A DNA stretch of 64,000 bases from Daphnia pulex (lineage: Eukaryota; Arthropoda; Branchiopoda; Diplostraca; Daphniidae). Below are positions 9,636 through 20,097 of this stretch, piece by piece. The stretch lies in the NCBI RefSeq assembly GCF_021134715.1, contig NC_060024.1, forward strand, positions 744,001 through 808,000, written 5' to 3'. Each line of letters begins with the position of its first letter. Within the stretch, counting starts at the first letter, position 1. The position numbers and the translations under genes were made by a program. A model generated the notes under the pieces. It saw only the letters and a program-made list of their open reading frames with translations, did no database searches and was not told the origin of the DNA.

Positions 9636-12600
9636 CAGCCGGCCCTGTTTCGGATGTCCGAAACATCGCGTTCTTCGGTTTCCAGCACACACAGCTGATG
9701 AGCCGCTCGGGTCCAAAGTTTCGTTTCGGTGCCTTTTCCGGACCAAATAGCGACGGATGCGGAGCGAACGGTGCCGTTGAGGTCGGGAAAGACTTCGTGG
9801 ACGCGGCCGAGCGGCCACTCACCTCTTCGAGTGGCTGGATCAACAATCAAGACAATATCGTTGACAGCGATATTTCGATTCGGCGCTGTCCATTTTGATC
9901 GAGAATTAAGTTTCGGGACGATCTCGCGGAGCCACCTACGCCAGAAATGAGTGATAAGATCTTGAGCTGCTCTCCATCCTTTGGTGGTTGGTTTTTCTGA
10001 CAGATCGATGACGTCCAGAGGTTCGTTCGGATGAGCTTCGAGGAGAAGAAAATGATTGGGGGTCAACGGAATGGGATCTTGCGGGTCGACCGGGACATAT
10101 TCGAGAGGGCGTCCATTCATTAACGCTGCTGCCCCGACTAAGGCAGATTGCAGAATTTCGTTGGACGCTGTCCGACCGTTGAGAATGATGCGTAGTGCGG
10201 ATTTTGCGGACTGAATAAGGCGTTCCCATGAACCGCCAAAATGCGGCGCGACGGGAGGAGAGAAGTGCCATTCGATGCCGCGTTTCGCCAATTTCGATCC
10301 AATTCTTTCTTGATTGAACCGCGCCAGACCTTCGGAAATTTCCTTTTCGCCGGCGACTAAGTTTGTGCCGTTGTCGCTATAAACGACACCAGGGCACCCT
10401 CGTACATTTGCAAATCGCCAGAAAGCGAGAAGAAACGAGTCGGTCGACAGCGTTTCGGCGAGTTCGATGTGGACGGCTCTGGTCGTTAAACAGGTGAACA
10501 TCACGCCCCATCTTTTCAACGATCGTCGGAGCATGGTGATGGTCATCGGTCCAAAGTAGTCTATTCCCGTTCCGGAAAATGGTCGAGTGAACGGGCGGAG
10601 ACGGTAAGACGGAAGAGGAGCCATAATTGGCGGGGCTGGTTTTGAGCGTAACAGCCGACATCTTGCACACTCTCCGACGACGGATTTTATAATGCGTCTC
10701 AGCTTCGGGATGTAATACCGCGATCGGACATCGTGGAGCGTGCGATCAGGTCGCGAATGTTCGAGATAAATGTGTCGCTCACGAATAACCAATCGGGCCA
10801 ATTTACTTTCGTGATGGAGGATGATAGGATGCTTCATATCTTCGTTGAATGCGCTTCTATCTAGACGGCCACCGACTCTCATGACGGAATTGACGTCGAG
10901 AAAGGGGGTATGATGTACCAGCTTTGAATCGACGGGCAATGGGCGCCTTTTGCGGAGAAATTCCAACTCACGGGCGAAATAATGTTGTTGATCGATGCGG
11001 AAGGCGAACGTCATTGCCGTGCGGAGCTCGGGGACGGATAAAAAGCTGGGCGTTGATTGGAGCTTTACCTTTGACGAATAATTTCGCGCAAAGCGCCGTA
11101 GCCAGCCGACGGATGATTTGAATTTGTCCATAGTTGACACACGTTCGGCAATGCGGATTAGCGGGGTGATGGGTTCGCTCGAAATCGCTCCCATCCAGCG
11201 TGACGGGGCAACTTCTGGATCGTCAGAGCTGGGCTCGGAAATTTGTTCGGGCGCTGGCCAGTTTTCGCGGGGCATCCGGAGAAATGATGGCCCACAAAAC
11301 CAACGGTGTTTCGGGTTTAAAGATGACGCTGGAATGCCACGCGAAGCGTCGTCTGCTGGATTGAGCTCGCCCGGAATATGTCGCCACTCTTTTGCCACTG
11401 ACTGGTCGACGATTTCGGTTATTCGGTGAGCTACAAAAGCGTGGTAGCGACGGGACGTCGAATGAATCCACTGAAGGACTGTTTGCGAGTCGGTCCAATA
11501 TGTTTTTGAGACGTCCATCAAATTCATTTCTTGTCGGACTGTGCTGACGAGTCGAGCGGCCAAAACAGCTCCTTGAAGTTCGAGTCGCGGGATCGATAAC
11601 TGTTTCAACGGTGCCACTCTTGCCTTGCCAAGCACTAAGGCGACACTAACGTCTTCGTCCGAATATGAACATCGGAGATAAACACACGCACCAAAACCAT
11701 TTTCGCTGGCATCGCTGAACGCATGAAGTTCCAGCTGAACGGGGTGGGACACGCGGCGGATGCAACGCGGAATGCGGAGTTTTTCGAGAAGTTTTAGCTC
11801 GATGGTCCAATTTGCCCAAATTTTTCGGAATTCTTGGTCCAGCTCGTCGTCCCATCCGCACCGGCTGTGCCATATATCTTGCATTAAGATTCGGGCTGGC
11901 AAAATGGCGGGGGCAATGAGGCCAAGAGGGTCGTGGACCTTCGATAAACCTTGCAGCACTTCACGCATGGTCGATGCCGGTTTCAGTTCGACTCGATACA
12001 TGAATTGATCGGTCTCCCAATCCAACAGGATGCCGAGCGCTCTTTCGACCGGGAGCAACTCAGAATTAAAGTCGAGATGAGGACGAGAGAGCTCGGACGG
12101 AGCGACTGTCGAGAGAACACGGCGGGATGACGACATCCACTGTACAACGTTAAATCCACCGGTTAGGCATAGGGCCTTGAAGTCCTTGGCGTCGCGAATG
12201 GCTTCTTCTTCGTTTTCGGCGGAGTAGAGTAGATTGTCGACATACGTGTTCGACAGCACGAGATCGGCAACCTTCGGATAAAAATGTCGATTATCTTCGG
12301 CGGTTTTTCTCAAAGCGAAAATGCACGTCGTTGGTGATGAAACGGCACCGAAAACATGTCGTGTCATTTGGAACACTTTGATTGGTTCGTTACTCCCAGG
12401 CGCCTGATACAGGAAACGAAGAGCGGATTGATCGCTTGCTGGAACTTGCACCTGATGGTACATTTTTTCAATGTCTCCGGCAATCGGTACCGGGAATTGA
12501 CGGAAGCGGAGGAGGACTGCGACTTGGCTGGTTAATAAATCCGGGCCTTGGTAGAGCATGTCGTTGAGGCTGATTCCATTATGCCGAGCCGAGCAGTTGA

Positions 12601-15600
12601 AAACGACGCGGACTTTGTCCGGCTTATTCACGGACGTGACACCATGATGTGGCAAATAAAACAAGCGACCGGGCGTACCTGTGTCAGACGGATCGACAGG
12701 AATAGCGTGGCCGAGCGACAAGTATTCTTGAATGACCTTGTTATATTTTTCGCCGTACGCTGGGTCTCGTTTGAAGCGCTTGGACAAATGTTGCAGCTGC
12801 TGCACCGCCGACGAATAGTTGTTTGGCAGCACTGCGGTTTCTTCCTTCCACATTAATGCGACTTCTTGTCGCTCTCCGGTGTGGCGGATAGATTTTTCAA
12901 GGATGTCCATCGCCTTCCGGTTTTCGGGAGAGAGAATCGGCTGAGTTGGTTTCTGGACACCGAAGGCTTCGGTTTGCCACAGCCTCGCGATATCTTCTCT
13001 CAACTCTAAGTCGGATGGCTGAAAATGGATTTGATAAATCCCGGGTCTTCTTTCGGAGGCCTCGAACACTCGTGATGGCACTGCACCGGCTACGCACCAG
13101 CCAAATGGCGTTAAAATAGCGTCTGGGCCAGTGTCTCCGGAGTGGCAGCGTTCTTCTAGAATACGATGAGCACCACGTATATCTCGCCCTATAATGACGG
13201 TGACGAGGGCTGAGTCAAACGTGGGCAAATCTAAATCAGCCAGATGATTCCATTCTTTCTTGACGCTGGGCCAGTGGCATTTCTTCTTTGCAAAATTCAA
13301 TTGCGGGACGGTCAATGCATTCATAGTTTTGAATCGTGATTGGTCGTCTCTCGGAGAAATGTCGAAGTTGACGGTGCGCGTCGGAATATCCGGATCTTGG
13401 CCATGGAAGGTTCTCAGACGGATCGTTTGGGCCTGTCCGGTCAATCCAATTTTGTCGGCCGCATGATCTAAGATAAGAGACGCTTCGCTGCCAGGGTCCA
13501 ACAGTCCAAACGTGTCGAGATTTTTCTTGCCATTCCAGATTGTGATTGGCACGACGGCCAACAGCACGGACCATGATCTGTCCTTCTCGCGGATGGCGCA
13601 GGTGTAGCAATGGGTCGATCCGGCGGTCCCGCCGGTTCCACTGTCGTTTCGCTTTGTCGACACTGCTGTTGCTGGACTTTCGGTCGTCGCACTGACGGAC
13701 GGCTTCGGAAATAATCGCGGCGCGCCATGTAGGAGACTATGATGGTTGTGTTGACACTCGTCGACACCACACTTTTTGCTGCTGCTACAGTCGCGACCTA
13801 AATGACCTTTTTCAAGGCACCGAAGACAGCAACCATTTTTCTTGATGAGGTCGCTCCTTGCGATTACGGATAAATCGGAGAATTTCTTGCAGTCTTGGAG
13901 CTTGTGATTGCCGTTGCAAACAAGACATTCTTTTAGGTTCTTGAATTGAACGGTGTTCTGAACCTTCGGTTTCGGATTCGAGTTCGATGCGGTCGATATC
14001 GAGAGGATCGTTGGTGAGACGGGCAAATTCAATTTGCTTTGAATTTGCCGGCCCGGTTTTCGGTCTTGTCGTCCAGCTTTTCCTTCTGTCGGTTGAGAAT
14101 TTGACGCTTTGGCGTGCTTCACAACCATTTCGGCTTTCACGATGGTGTGCAGCCACGGTACAAAATCTTGCAGAGTCAGGAATTGCGGGTGCACTTTTAC
14201 TATCTTCTTCCCCCACTTGCTTTGAATGTCAGCAGGGAGCTTGTCGAGAATTATTTCTAGTAGGCCGCCGGAATTCAGCTCATTTTCGTAGCCGCCATTT
14301 TTCAGCGACGACACGGCGCCACGCAGGGACGTAGAAAATCCTAAGAGGGCTCGATAGTCGTTAAAATGCGGAACTTTCGGAAGATCAAGAATGCTTCTAA
14401 TGTACGTTCTTGAAATTAGATGAGGATGGCCATATGTACACTCGAGCTCTTCAAGCGCTGCTTCATACAAAGCTGGATCGTTTAGACAATCACCCAGACT
14501 CTGCTGAATGTTTGATTTCAAACAACTTCGGAGAAGCGCCATTTTTTGAGTGCTTGATATCGCCTGATCGTCGTTGACTAAATCTCTAAAATTGGCGATG
14601 AAAGTCGGCCACTTTCTTGGATCGCCATCGAACGGGTCAAGATCTAGTCGCGGCATTCGGAATACGGATTTTCGGTTCGGGGTGTTGCCAGCAGCCGGCC
14701 CGCTTTTCGTGTTGTTGAACGACCATTTTGACGAGTCGACTGTCGGGCTGTTCCGACTTTCGTTTTTTTCTGTCGGTTTTTTATTCGCTTCTCCAAATGA
14801 AGGCGGAGCGGTGGACTGGAAGAATCTCGCACTATGGTTTTGCGTTCCGAATAAAAGCGGAGCGGTGGGCTGGAAGAATGACGTCTGATAGTTTTGCGCT
14901 CCAAAGGAAGGCGGAACGTAGCGGTTGAATGACGGATCTTGATCGCCATCTAAATTCAAATCGTCAAAGGTGCTGCTGTTGAAAAAGCCAGGATTGGAAC
15001 TTGGATTGGCAGCTTCCGGTTTGTCGCGAGAAAAATTTGGTATTGGTCGTCGAATCAAATATTCTCTGTTGCCATTGTCGTCCGTTTCCTTGGTCCCTTC
15101 AGCTGTAACTTCCGTGTTGTGGTCGCTGAAGTCTACACGCTTTTTCTGGATGGCTCCCTGTCCCGGGGCATCGGCTTTTTCGGAACGTTCAACTTCTTTT
15201 TTCTGCCGTGACAGCTCTTCTAGCTGTTTGATTCGGGTGTCGACGGCTTCCATAGCCCTTTCGTGTTTTTCGTTCGTCTCTCGTTTATCTTTTTCAACCA
15301 GAGTTCGATATTGAAGTTCGGCCTCGTCGCTGTCTCTTTTTTCTTTCGCCATCTGATCAGCTTGCTGCTGGAATTTTCGTTGTAGCTCAGCGTTGCGTTC
15401 GATTTCGCTAGAAATTCTCACGGAATCGAGGGTCATCTGCGTCAAAGTTATCGTCGCTTTTGAAAGTTGATCTTCGACGCTCCTTCTTAACTCCGCTTCT
15501 TGATTTAGACGTTGCTGCATCTCGCTTATGATGGCGGCGGAGTCGGAACGTTGTGACGCTTTCGATTTTGAAACTGATGAGCCAACGACCGAGTCTGGAT

Positions 15601-16042
15601 TTTCGGGTTGTTTTGTTAACGTGTTGTTAAACGCTGCTTCGTCGCCGACAGATGAGTGTATGGAGGACCGCGGCGTGCGGATATATCTGTCGATTTTGCC
15701 ATAAACTTCCATCGTTTTTGCTTCACATTTTCTGATCCAGTCGTTTGGGTCTTCTTTTTTCTTTGCGTTGAAATCTGGCGCTTTGATGTATCGCTCATGA
15801 GCCGCTGTGCATTCTTCTAGTTGATCGGCTAGTGACGCGCGATGCACTGCTAGCTCCCGTTTGCTACCCAGTCCAGCGATGTGTTGATTAATTTTTGTGA
15901 TCAACTTGGTGTGTCTTGCTTTTTCAACCGTGCGCTCACGTTTTAATTGCTTTGCACTGACCAGCGGTGGAGAGTCGCTGTTGTCGGAGCTTTGGTCAAA
16001 TTCGTCAGATGGGCCCGGCTGATTTTCTAAATCGGCGTCCAT
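9599..16042 (-). CDS. BEL/Pao gag-pol polyprotein
   Basis: One 2,147-codon frame. Visible parts in order (rough residues): charged coiled-coil region 160-300; DUF1759-like gag segment with FDGDPRKW near 460-580; cysteine/histidine knuckles 700-770; aspartic protease segment LLDPGSEASLI near 850; reverse transcriptase about 1060-1300; A17-peptidase/RNase H segment with FSDASENGFG near 1450; integrase zinc-binding region near 1700; integrase core with GIDYFGP near 1830 and YSDNGTN further on; DUF5641-like C-terminal segment near 2050-2130. This order is diagnostic of BEL/Pao. As a polyprotein it would build the particle, copy the RNA and integrate the DNA. The start is the first ATG of the frame after the leader. 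Confidence 0.94.
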   Translation of the reverse strand: MDADLENQPGPSDEFDQSSDNSDSPPLVSAKQLKRERTVEKARHTKLITKINQHIAGLGSKRELAVHRASLADQLEECTAAHERYIKAPDFNAKKKEDPNDWIRKCEAKTMEVYGKIDRYIRTPRSSIHSSVGDEAAFNNTLTKQPENPDSVVGSSVSKSKASQRSDSAAIISEMQQRLNQEAELRRSVEDQLSKATITLTQMTLDSVRISSEIERNAELQRKFQQQADQMAKEKRDSDEAELQYRTLVEKDKRETNEKHERAMEAVDTRIKQLEELSRQKKEVERSEKADAPGQGAIQKKRVDFSDHNTEVTAEGTKETDDNGNREYLIRRPIPNFSRDKPEAANPSSNPGFFNSSTFDDLNLDGDQDPSFNRYVPPSFGAQNYQTSFFQPTAPLLFGTQNHSARFFQSTAPPSFGEANKKPTEKNESRNSPTVDSSKWSFNNTKSGPAAGNTPNRKSVFRMPRLDLDPFDGDPRKWPTFIANFRDLVNDDQAISSTQKMALLRSCLKSNIQQSLGDCLNDPALYEAALEELECTYGHPHLISRTYIRSILDLPKVPHFNDYRALLGFSTSLRGAVSSLKNGGYENELNSGGLLEIILDKLPADIQSKWGKKIVKVHPQFLTLQDFVPWLHTIVKAEMVVKHAKASNSQPTEGKAGRQDRKPGRQIQSKLNLPVSPTILSISTASNSNPKPKVQNTVQFKNLKECLVCNGNHKLQDCKKFSDLSVIARSDLIKKNGCCLRCLEKGHLGRDCSSSKKCGVDECQHNHHSLLHGAPRLFPKPSVSATTESPATAVSTKRNDSGTGGTAGSTHCYTCAIREKDRSWSVLLAVVPITIWNGKKNLDTFGLLDPGSEASLILDHAADKIGLTGQAQTIRLRTFHGQDPDIPTRTVNFDISPRDDQSRFKTMNALTVPQLNFAKKKCHWPSVKKEWNHLADLDLPTFDSALVTVIIGRDIRGAHRILEERCHSGDTGPDAILTPFGWCVAGAVPSRVFEASERRPGIYQIHFQPSDLELREDIARLWQTEAFGVQKPTQPILSPENRKAMDILEKSIRHTGERQEVALMWKEETAVLPNNYSSAVQQLQHLSKRFKRDPAYGEKYNKVIQEYLSLGHAIPVDPSDTGTPGRLFYLPHHGVTSVNKPDKVRVVFNCSARHNGISLNDMLYQGPDLLTSQVAVLLRFRQFPVPIAGDIEKMYHQVQVPASDQSALRFLYQAPGSNEPIKVFQMTRHVFGAVSSPTTCIFALRKTAEDNRHFYPKVADLVLSNTYVDNLLYSAENEEEAIRDAKDFKALCLTGGFNVVQWMSSSRRVLSTVAPSELSRPHLDFNSELLPVERALGILLDWETDQFMYRVELKPASTMREVLQGLSKVHDPLGLIAPAILPARILMQDIWHSRCGWDDELDQEFRKIWANWTIELKLLEKLRIPRCIRRVSHPVQLELHAFSDASENGFGACVYLRCSYSDEDVSVALVLGKARVAPLKQLSIPRLELQGAVLAARLVSTVRQEMNLMDVSKTYWTDSQTVLQWIHSTSRRYHAFVAHRITEIVDQSVAKEWRHIPGELNPADDASRGIPASSLNPKHRWFCGPSFLRMPRENWPAPEQISEPSSDDPEVAPSRWMGAISSEPITPLIRIAERVSTMDKFKSSVGWLRRFARNYSSKVKLQSTPSFLSVPELRTAMTFAFRIDQQHYFARELEFLRKRRPLPVDSKLVHHTPFLDVNSVMRVGGRLDRSAFNEDMKHPIILHHESKLARLVIRERHIYLEHSRPDRTLHDVRSRYYIPKLRRIIKSVVGECARCRLLRSKPAPPIMAPLPSYRLRPFTRPFSGTGIDYFGPMTITMLRRSLKRWGVMFTCLTTRAVHIELAETLSTDSFLLAFWRFANVRGCPGVVYSDNGTNLVAGEKEISEGLARFNQERIGSKLAKRGIEWHFSPPVAPHFGGSWERLIQSAKSALRIILNGRTASNEILQSALVGAAALMNGRPLEYVPVDPQDPIPLTPNHFLLLEAHPNEPLDVIDLSEKPTTKGWRAAQDLITHFWRRWLREIVPKLNSRSKWTAPNRNIAVNDIVLIVDPATRRGEWPLGRVHEVFPDLNGTVRSASVAIWSGKGTETKLWTRAAHQLCVLETEERDVSDIRNRAGCVTDGNLTPQRP

Positions 16043-16263
16043 CTTATAACTCGGAAAGCAGAAAGTTTGAACGGCGAACGAAGGTGAGATGAAACGATGA
16101 TGAAAAGAATGATGATCGATGAGATGAAGATGAAAGACGATTGGCTTTTACTGCACCCCCACTCGTTTGACGGCCAGCTGGCCTTGCGTGGTGCGGGATT
16201 CAGTAAAGATCGGGACGGACAGAGTCAAATGCGGAATTCGGATTGCGGAAATTCAGAGACGGA

Positions 16264-16460
16264 TTAATCGGAGTCGGATGCGGAGTCGGAATTTTCGGAG
16301 TCGGATTTTCGGAGTTTTCGGAGTCGGATGTTCGGATTCGGAATTTTCGGAGTCGGATGTTCGGATTTTTCGTCGTCGGATGTTCGGATTCGGAATTTTT
16401 CGGAGTCGGATGTTCGGATCGGATTGCAGATTTCGGCGTCGGATGTTCGGATTTTTGGGA
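16264..16460. repeat. Degenerate TCGGA/GTTCGG repeats in the BEL/Pao leader
   Basis: Many tandem variants of ggagtcggatgttcggatt with a shifting period of roughly 20-35 bp. They lie between the gag-pol start and the leader frame and give the leader a marked strand bias. Confidence 0.85.
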
Positions 16461-16467
16461 TTAGCAC

Positions 16468-16596
16468 CAGCCCAACTGGTCGAAACCTAGGACTAAGTGC
16501 TTCGGAGTGAATTAGCAACAGCCCAACCGGCCGAAGCCTAGGACTAGCTGCCAACAGACGGGTATCAACAGCCCAACCAGCCGAAACTTAGGACTA
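16468..16596. repeat. Three 28-bp direct repeats in the BEL/Pao leader
   Basis: Copies at 16468-16495, 16519-16546 and 16569-16596 share cagcccaac, a variable centre and taggacta, spaced about 50 bp apart. Confidence 0.85.
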
Positions 16597-17097
16597 ATTG
16601 ATATTACCGTAATTTTCGGATGGTTCGATCGCAAGCTGCAGGATGAATTCTTCTTGCTCGTCTTGCTCTTCGATTTGATTTTCGTCACTGTGTTGTTGTT
16701 GTTGTTGGCTAGCCGATTTTTTCAATTCTTGATAAATTCGCTGAGCCTCACGCGTTCGTTCTTCAATCAGTCGCCTTCTCTCCTCTTCTCTTCTTTCTTC
16801 AATCAACAGCGCTCTTATTGCCTGCCGTTCACGCTCCCGTTGCTCGCCTGCTGACTCTCGGCTTTGTTTGTGACGAGCAGCTTGGCGGGCCCTGCTGGGT
16901 TCGCTGTTGCTACGGCGCGGCAGCTTGGTGGTTTGGAGCCAAATGGCCACGTTACGAAGATGAAAAGAGGGTGGGATGGGGGGAAAAATTTCCCACGTGA
17001 CTGACAAAGAAATTGTTGGATTGCGTGATACGGAATTTCTGAGCTGTCGGAGCTCAGAAATTGATAGGGGACACAACAGACACGAAAGAGTTACCAA
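16594..17097 (-). CDS. Small open frame in the BEL/Pao leader
   Basis: A 167-codon frame between the 5' LTR and the gag-pol frame. Its second half is strongly charged (runs of Arg/Glu such as RREEERRRLIEERTREAQR, then a Gln run and an acidic tail), as in a coiled coil. The first half looks less protein-like, so the true start may be internal, or the segment could serve as an alternative 5' coding part. I do not recognise a family. It may also be a chance frame in biased sequence. Confidence 0.4.
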   Translation of the reverse strand: MVTLSCLLCPLSISELRQLRNSVSRNPTISLSVTWEIFPPIPPSFHLRNVAIWLQTTKLPRRSNSEPSRARQAARHKQSRESAGEQRERERQAIRALLIEERREEERRRLIEERTREAQRIYQELKKSASQQQQQHSDENQIEEQDEQEEFILQLAIEPSENYGNIN

Positions 17098-17173
17098 AAG
17101 AAGTTCGATGTCGAAGATGTGGTCGGATACGGCACACTAATCACGTTTGACGGCGTCAGATTCGAATCGCATC

Positions 17174-17186
17174 GGTCGATGCACCA
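17174..17186 (-). promoter_or_regulatory. BEL/Pao primer-binding site, tRNA-Gly like
   Basis: Two bases inside the 5' LTR the minus strand reads TGGTGCATCGACC. This complements the 3' end of animal tRNA-Gly(GCC), ...GGCCGATGCA plus CCA, in 12 of 13 positions. Assignment to tRNA-Gly is inference from remembered tRNA sequences. Confidence 0.7.
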
Positions 17187-17188
17187 AT

Positions 17189-17453
17189 TGTTGCGAGCGA
17201 AATAACGGGTCGATAAATTCGAGTGATCAGTGTGGGGGGAAAAATTAGCACTTTTGTATTGACACGAAAGAGTACAATTTGAGAAAATGAGTTCGATACA
17301 AAACGAGCTTGAATTGTCTCGGATCGAGAATCGGGAGAGATATTAGCTCTACGGTGTCGGAATTGCCACTGCCTGTGGTCTGGACCGCTTTGTCCCGGGA
17401 TGGGAATTTCGGTGCCCTAAGGGCGCTGAGGTGTCAAATTTCCATCCGTAACA
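17189..17453 (-). repeat. BEL/Pao 5' LTR
   Basis: 265 bp, same length and sequence as the 3' copy by eye, followed by the ACTAT target duplication at 17454-17458. Confidence 0.96.
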
Positions 17454-17458
17454 ACTAT

Positions 17459-17481
17459 GCTAACCACTATACCACCATCGC
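17459..17481 (-). pseudogene. tRNA-Gly (UCC), 5' part, split by BEL/Pao
   Basis: 5' end (acceptor strand and D arm) of the tRNA-Gly gene whose remainder is at 9322-9370. The split falls between the D arm and the anticodon stem. Confidence 0.95.
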
Positions 17482-17666
17482 TTGACGGGAGTTAGCGTCA
17501 TGATTTCCGTATTGTCACATCTTTTTAAATTACAGAACATCGACCAGTATTACCACTTGGTGACCTTGTATCGTGGTACATTAAGCATTCTCTATCACTA
17601 TATCAAAACAACCTCTCTAATTATGTTGCAATGCGATGATCATGTGTATTCAGATATTTATATGTT

Positions 17667-17785
17667 TGTCAGGAGTGGGATTTGAACCCACGCCTTCATT
17701 GAAGACCAGAATACTGCAACTTCTTTTATTGAAGCAAGGTTTACGCCCTTGAGTCTGGCGCCTTAGACCGCTCGGCCATCCTGAC
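17667..17785 (-). tRNA. tRNA-Leu (CAA) with intron
   Basis: Consensus exons; intron variant acgccc next to the 5' splice site. T4 run present downstream. Confidence 0.96.
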
Positions 17786-18135
17786 CACATCAGGTGTACC
17801 TAAATTCCTTTGCCCAACAGATGTGACATTAAAACTCTTCTAACTCATTCAAGAGTTCCTTGCCATAGGCGATTTATACCAGGTCAACAATTGTATTACG
17901 TTGTATTGCGTTTGAATATGTATTTTTTTTGAATATGTATTTTCTTGAGTCTGGTGCCTTAGAGCGCTCGGCCATCCTGACCTCATCAGATCTAGCTAAA
18001 TTTCTTTGCATTACAGATGTGGAATTTAAACTCTTCTAACTTATCCAAGAGTTCCTTGCCCTAGGCTGTTTATACCAGGACAACAATTGTATTATGTTGT
18101 ATTGATTTGTAATATGTATTTTTCAAGCTATTAAA

Positions 18136-18207
18136 TCCCATATTGTCTAGTGGTTAAAATACCTGGCTCTCACCCAGGAGGCCCGGGTTCAATTCCCGGT
18201 ATGGGAA
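18136..18207 (+). tRNA. tRNA-Glu (CUC), D-arm variant
   Basis: GG to AA change in the D arm (ttaaaata instead of ttaggata) weakens the D stem. Anticodon intact. Confidence 0.8.
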
Positions 18208-18565
18208 AAGAGGAACTGTAAAATTTTGCAAGTTTTGGCCTTTTTTGTCAAATACATCTGGCAAACAGTTTCTGCGTTTCCAGAACTATTGCAATCGGCT
18301 TAACTTACATACATACGAGCCAAAATCTTTCTAGTACATTGGATATACTAAGTACATCGGCATGTTTCCATCGAGACTCCATCATAAAATGGTTTCTTTG
18401 CAAGAAATATCGCCAAAGAATAAGAAATTACATCTATGTCAATTATTCATGTGTGGACGAAAAAGAAATGAACAACTATATTTTACCTAAAGAGTAACAT
18501 TTGTGTAAATTGACTTCAATTCCGTAGGTTGACTAGTCTGCTAAGAAATAGCAAGATTGCTAAAC

Positions 18566-18637
18566 TGCGATGGCCGAGAATCGAACTCGGGTCAATTGCT
18601 TGGAAGGCAACTATGCTAACCACTATACCACCATCGC
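18566..18637 (-). tRNA. tRNA-Gly (UCC)
   Basis: Consensus copy. Confidence 0.96.
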
Positions 18638-18822
18638 TTGACGTGAGTTAGCGTCATGATTTCCGTATTGTCACATCTTTTTAAATTACAGAACATCGAC
18701 CAGTATTACCACTTGGTGACCTTGTATCGTGGTACATTAAGCATTCACTATCACTATATCAAAACAACCTCTCTAATTATGTTGCAATGCGATGATCATG
18801 TGTATTCAGATATTTATATGTT

Positions 18823-18941
18823 TGTCAGGAGTGGGATTTGAACCCACGCCTTCATTGAAGACCAGAATACTGCAACTTCTTTTATTGAAGCAAGGTTTAC
18901 GCCCTTGAGTCTGGCGCCTTAGACCGCTCGGCCATCCTGAT
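18823..18941 (-). tRNA. tRNA-Leu (CAA) with intron, first-base variant
   Basis: First base A instead of G (plus strand cctgat), so the first acceptor pair is lost. Intron acgccc. T4 run present. Confidence 0.84.
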
Positions 18942-19291
18942 CACATCAGGTGTACCTAAATTCCTTTGCCCAACAGATGTGACATTAAAACTCTTCTAAC
19001 TCATTCAAGAGTTCCTTGCCATAGGCAATTTATACCAGGTCAACAATTGTATTACGTTGTATTGCGTTTGAATATGTATTTTTTTTGAATATGTATTTTC
19101 TTGAGTCTGGTGCCTTAGAGCGCTCGGCCATCCTGACCTCATCAGATCTAGCTAAATTTCTTTGCATTACAGATGTGGAATTTAAACTCTTCTAACTTAT
19201 CCAAGAGTTCCTTGCCCTAGGCTGTTTATACCAGGACAACAATTGTATTATGTTGTATTGATTTGTAATATGTATTTTTCAAGCGATTAAA

Positions 19292-19363
19292 TCCCATATT
19301 GTCTAGTGGTTAAGATACCTGGCTCTCAGCCAGGAGGCCCGGGTTCAATTCCCGGTATGGGAA
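19292..19363 (+). tRNA. tRNA-Glu (CUC), loop and D-arm variant
   Basis: Anticodon loop CTCTCAG instead of CTCTCAC (position 38 changed) and ttaaga in the D arm. Anticodon CUC unchanged. Confidence 0.82.
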
Positions 19364-19721
19364 AAGAGGAACTGTAAAATTTTGCAAGTTTTGGCCATTT
19401 TTGTCAAATACATCTGGCAAACAGTTTCTGCGTTTCCAGAACTATTGCAATCGGCTTAACTTACATACATACGAGCCAAAATCTTTCTAGAACATTGGAT
19501 ATACTAAGTACATCGGCATGTTTCCATCGAGACTCCATCATAAAATGGTTTCTTTGCAAGAAATATCGCCAAAGAATAAGAAATTACATCTATGTCAATT
19601 ATTCATGTGTGAACGAAAAAGAAATGAACAACTATATTTTACCTAAAGAGTAACATTTGTGTAAATTGACTTCAATTCCGTAGGTTGACTAGTCTGCTAA
19701 GAAATAGCAAGATTGCTAAAC

Positions 19722-19793
19722 TGCGATGGCCGAGAATCGAACTCGGGTCAATTGCTTGGAAGGCAACTATGCTAACCACTATACCACCATCGC
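19722..19793 (-). tRNA. tRNA-Gly (UCC)
   Basis: Consensus copy. Confidence 0.96.
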
Positions 19794-19978
19794 TTGACGT
19801 GAGTTAGCGTCATGATTTCCGTATTGTCACATCTTTTTAAATTACAGAACATCGACCAGTATTACCACTTGGTGACCTTGTATCGTGGTACAATAAGCAT
19901 TCTCTATCACTATATCAAAGCAACCTCTCTAATTATGTTGCAATGCGATGATCATGTGTATTCAGATATTTATATGTT

Positions 19979-20097
19979 TGTCAGGAGTGGGATTTGAACC
20001 CACGCCTTCATTGAAGACCAGAATACTGCAACTTCTTTTATTGAAGCAAGGTTTACGCCCTTGAGTCTGGCGCCTTAGACCGCTCGGCCATCCTGAC
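19979..20097 (-). tRNA. tRNA-Leu (CAA) with intron
   Basis: Consensus exons; intron acgccc. T3 at the downstream site. Confidence 0.96.

Larger units (their letters stand above)
9371..17453 (-). mobile_element. BEL/Pao LTR retrotransposon, looks whole
   Basis: 8,083-bp element with 265-bp LTRs (9371-9635 and 17189-17453) that begin TG, end CA and look identical, flanked by the 5-bp duplication ACTAT. A primer-binding site follows the 5' LTR. One long gag-pol frame (9599-16042) carries the BEL/Pao domain order. Between the 5' LTR and that frame is a 1.1-kb leader with short repeats and a small open frame. The identical LTRs point to a very recent insertion. No breaks are evident in the main frame. 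It sits inside a tRNA-Gly gene, opposite in orientation to tRNA-Glu. Confidence 0.96.

Noticed and set aside
9491-9950. Plus-strand frames over the 3' end of the BEL/Pao polyprotein
   Set aside because: Antisense shadows of the gag-pol frame with its codon bias; no domain similarity.
16264-16460. TCGGA repeats as a satellite or telomere-like sequence
   Set aside because: Confined to the BEL/Pao leader and too irregular.
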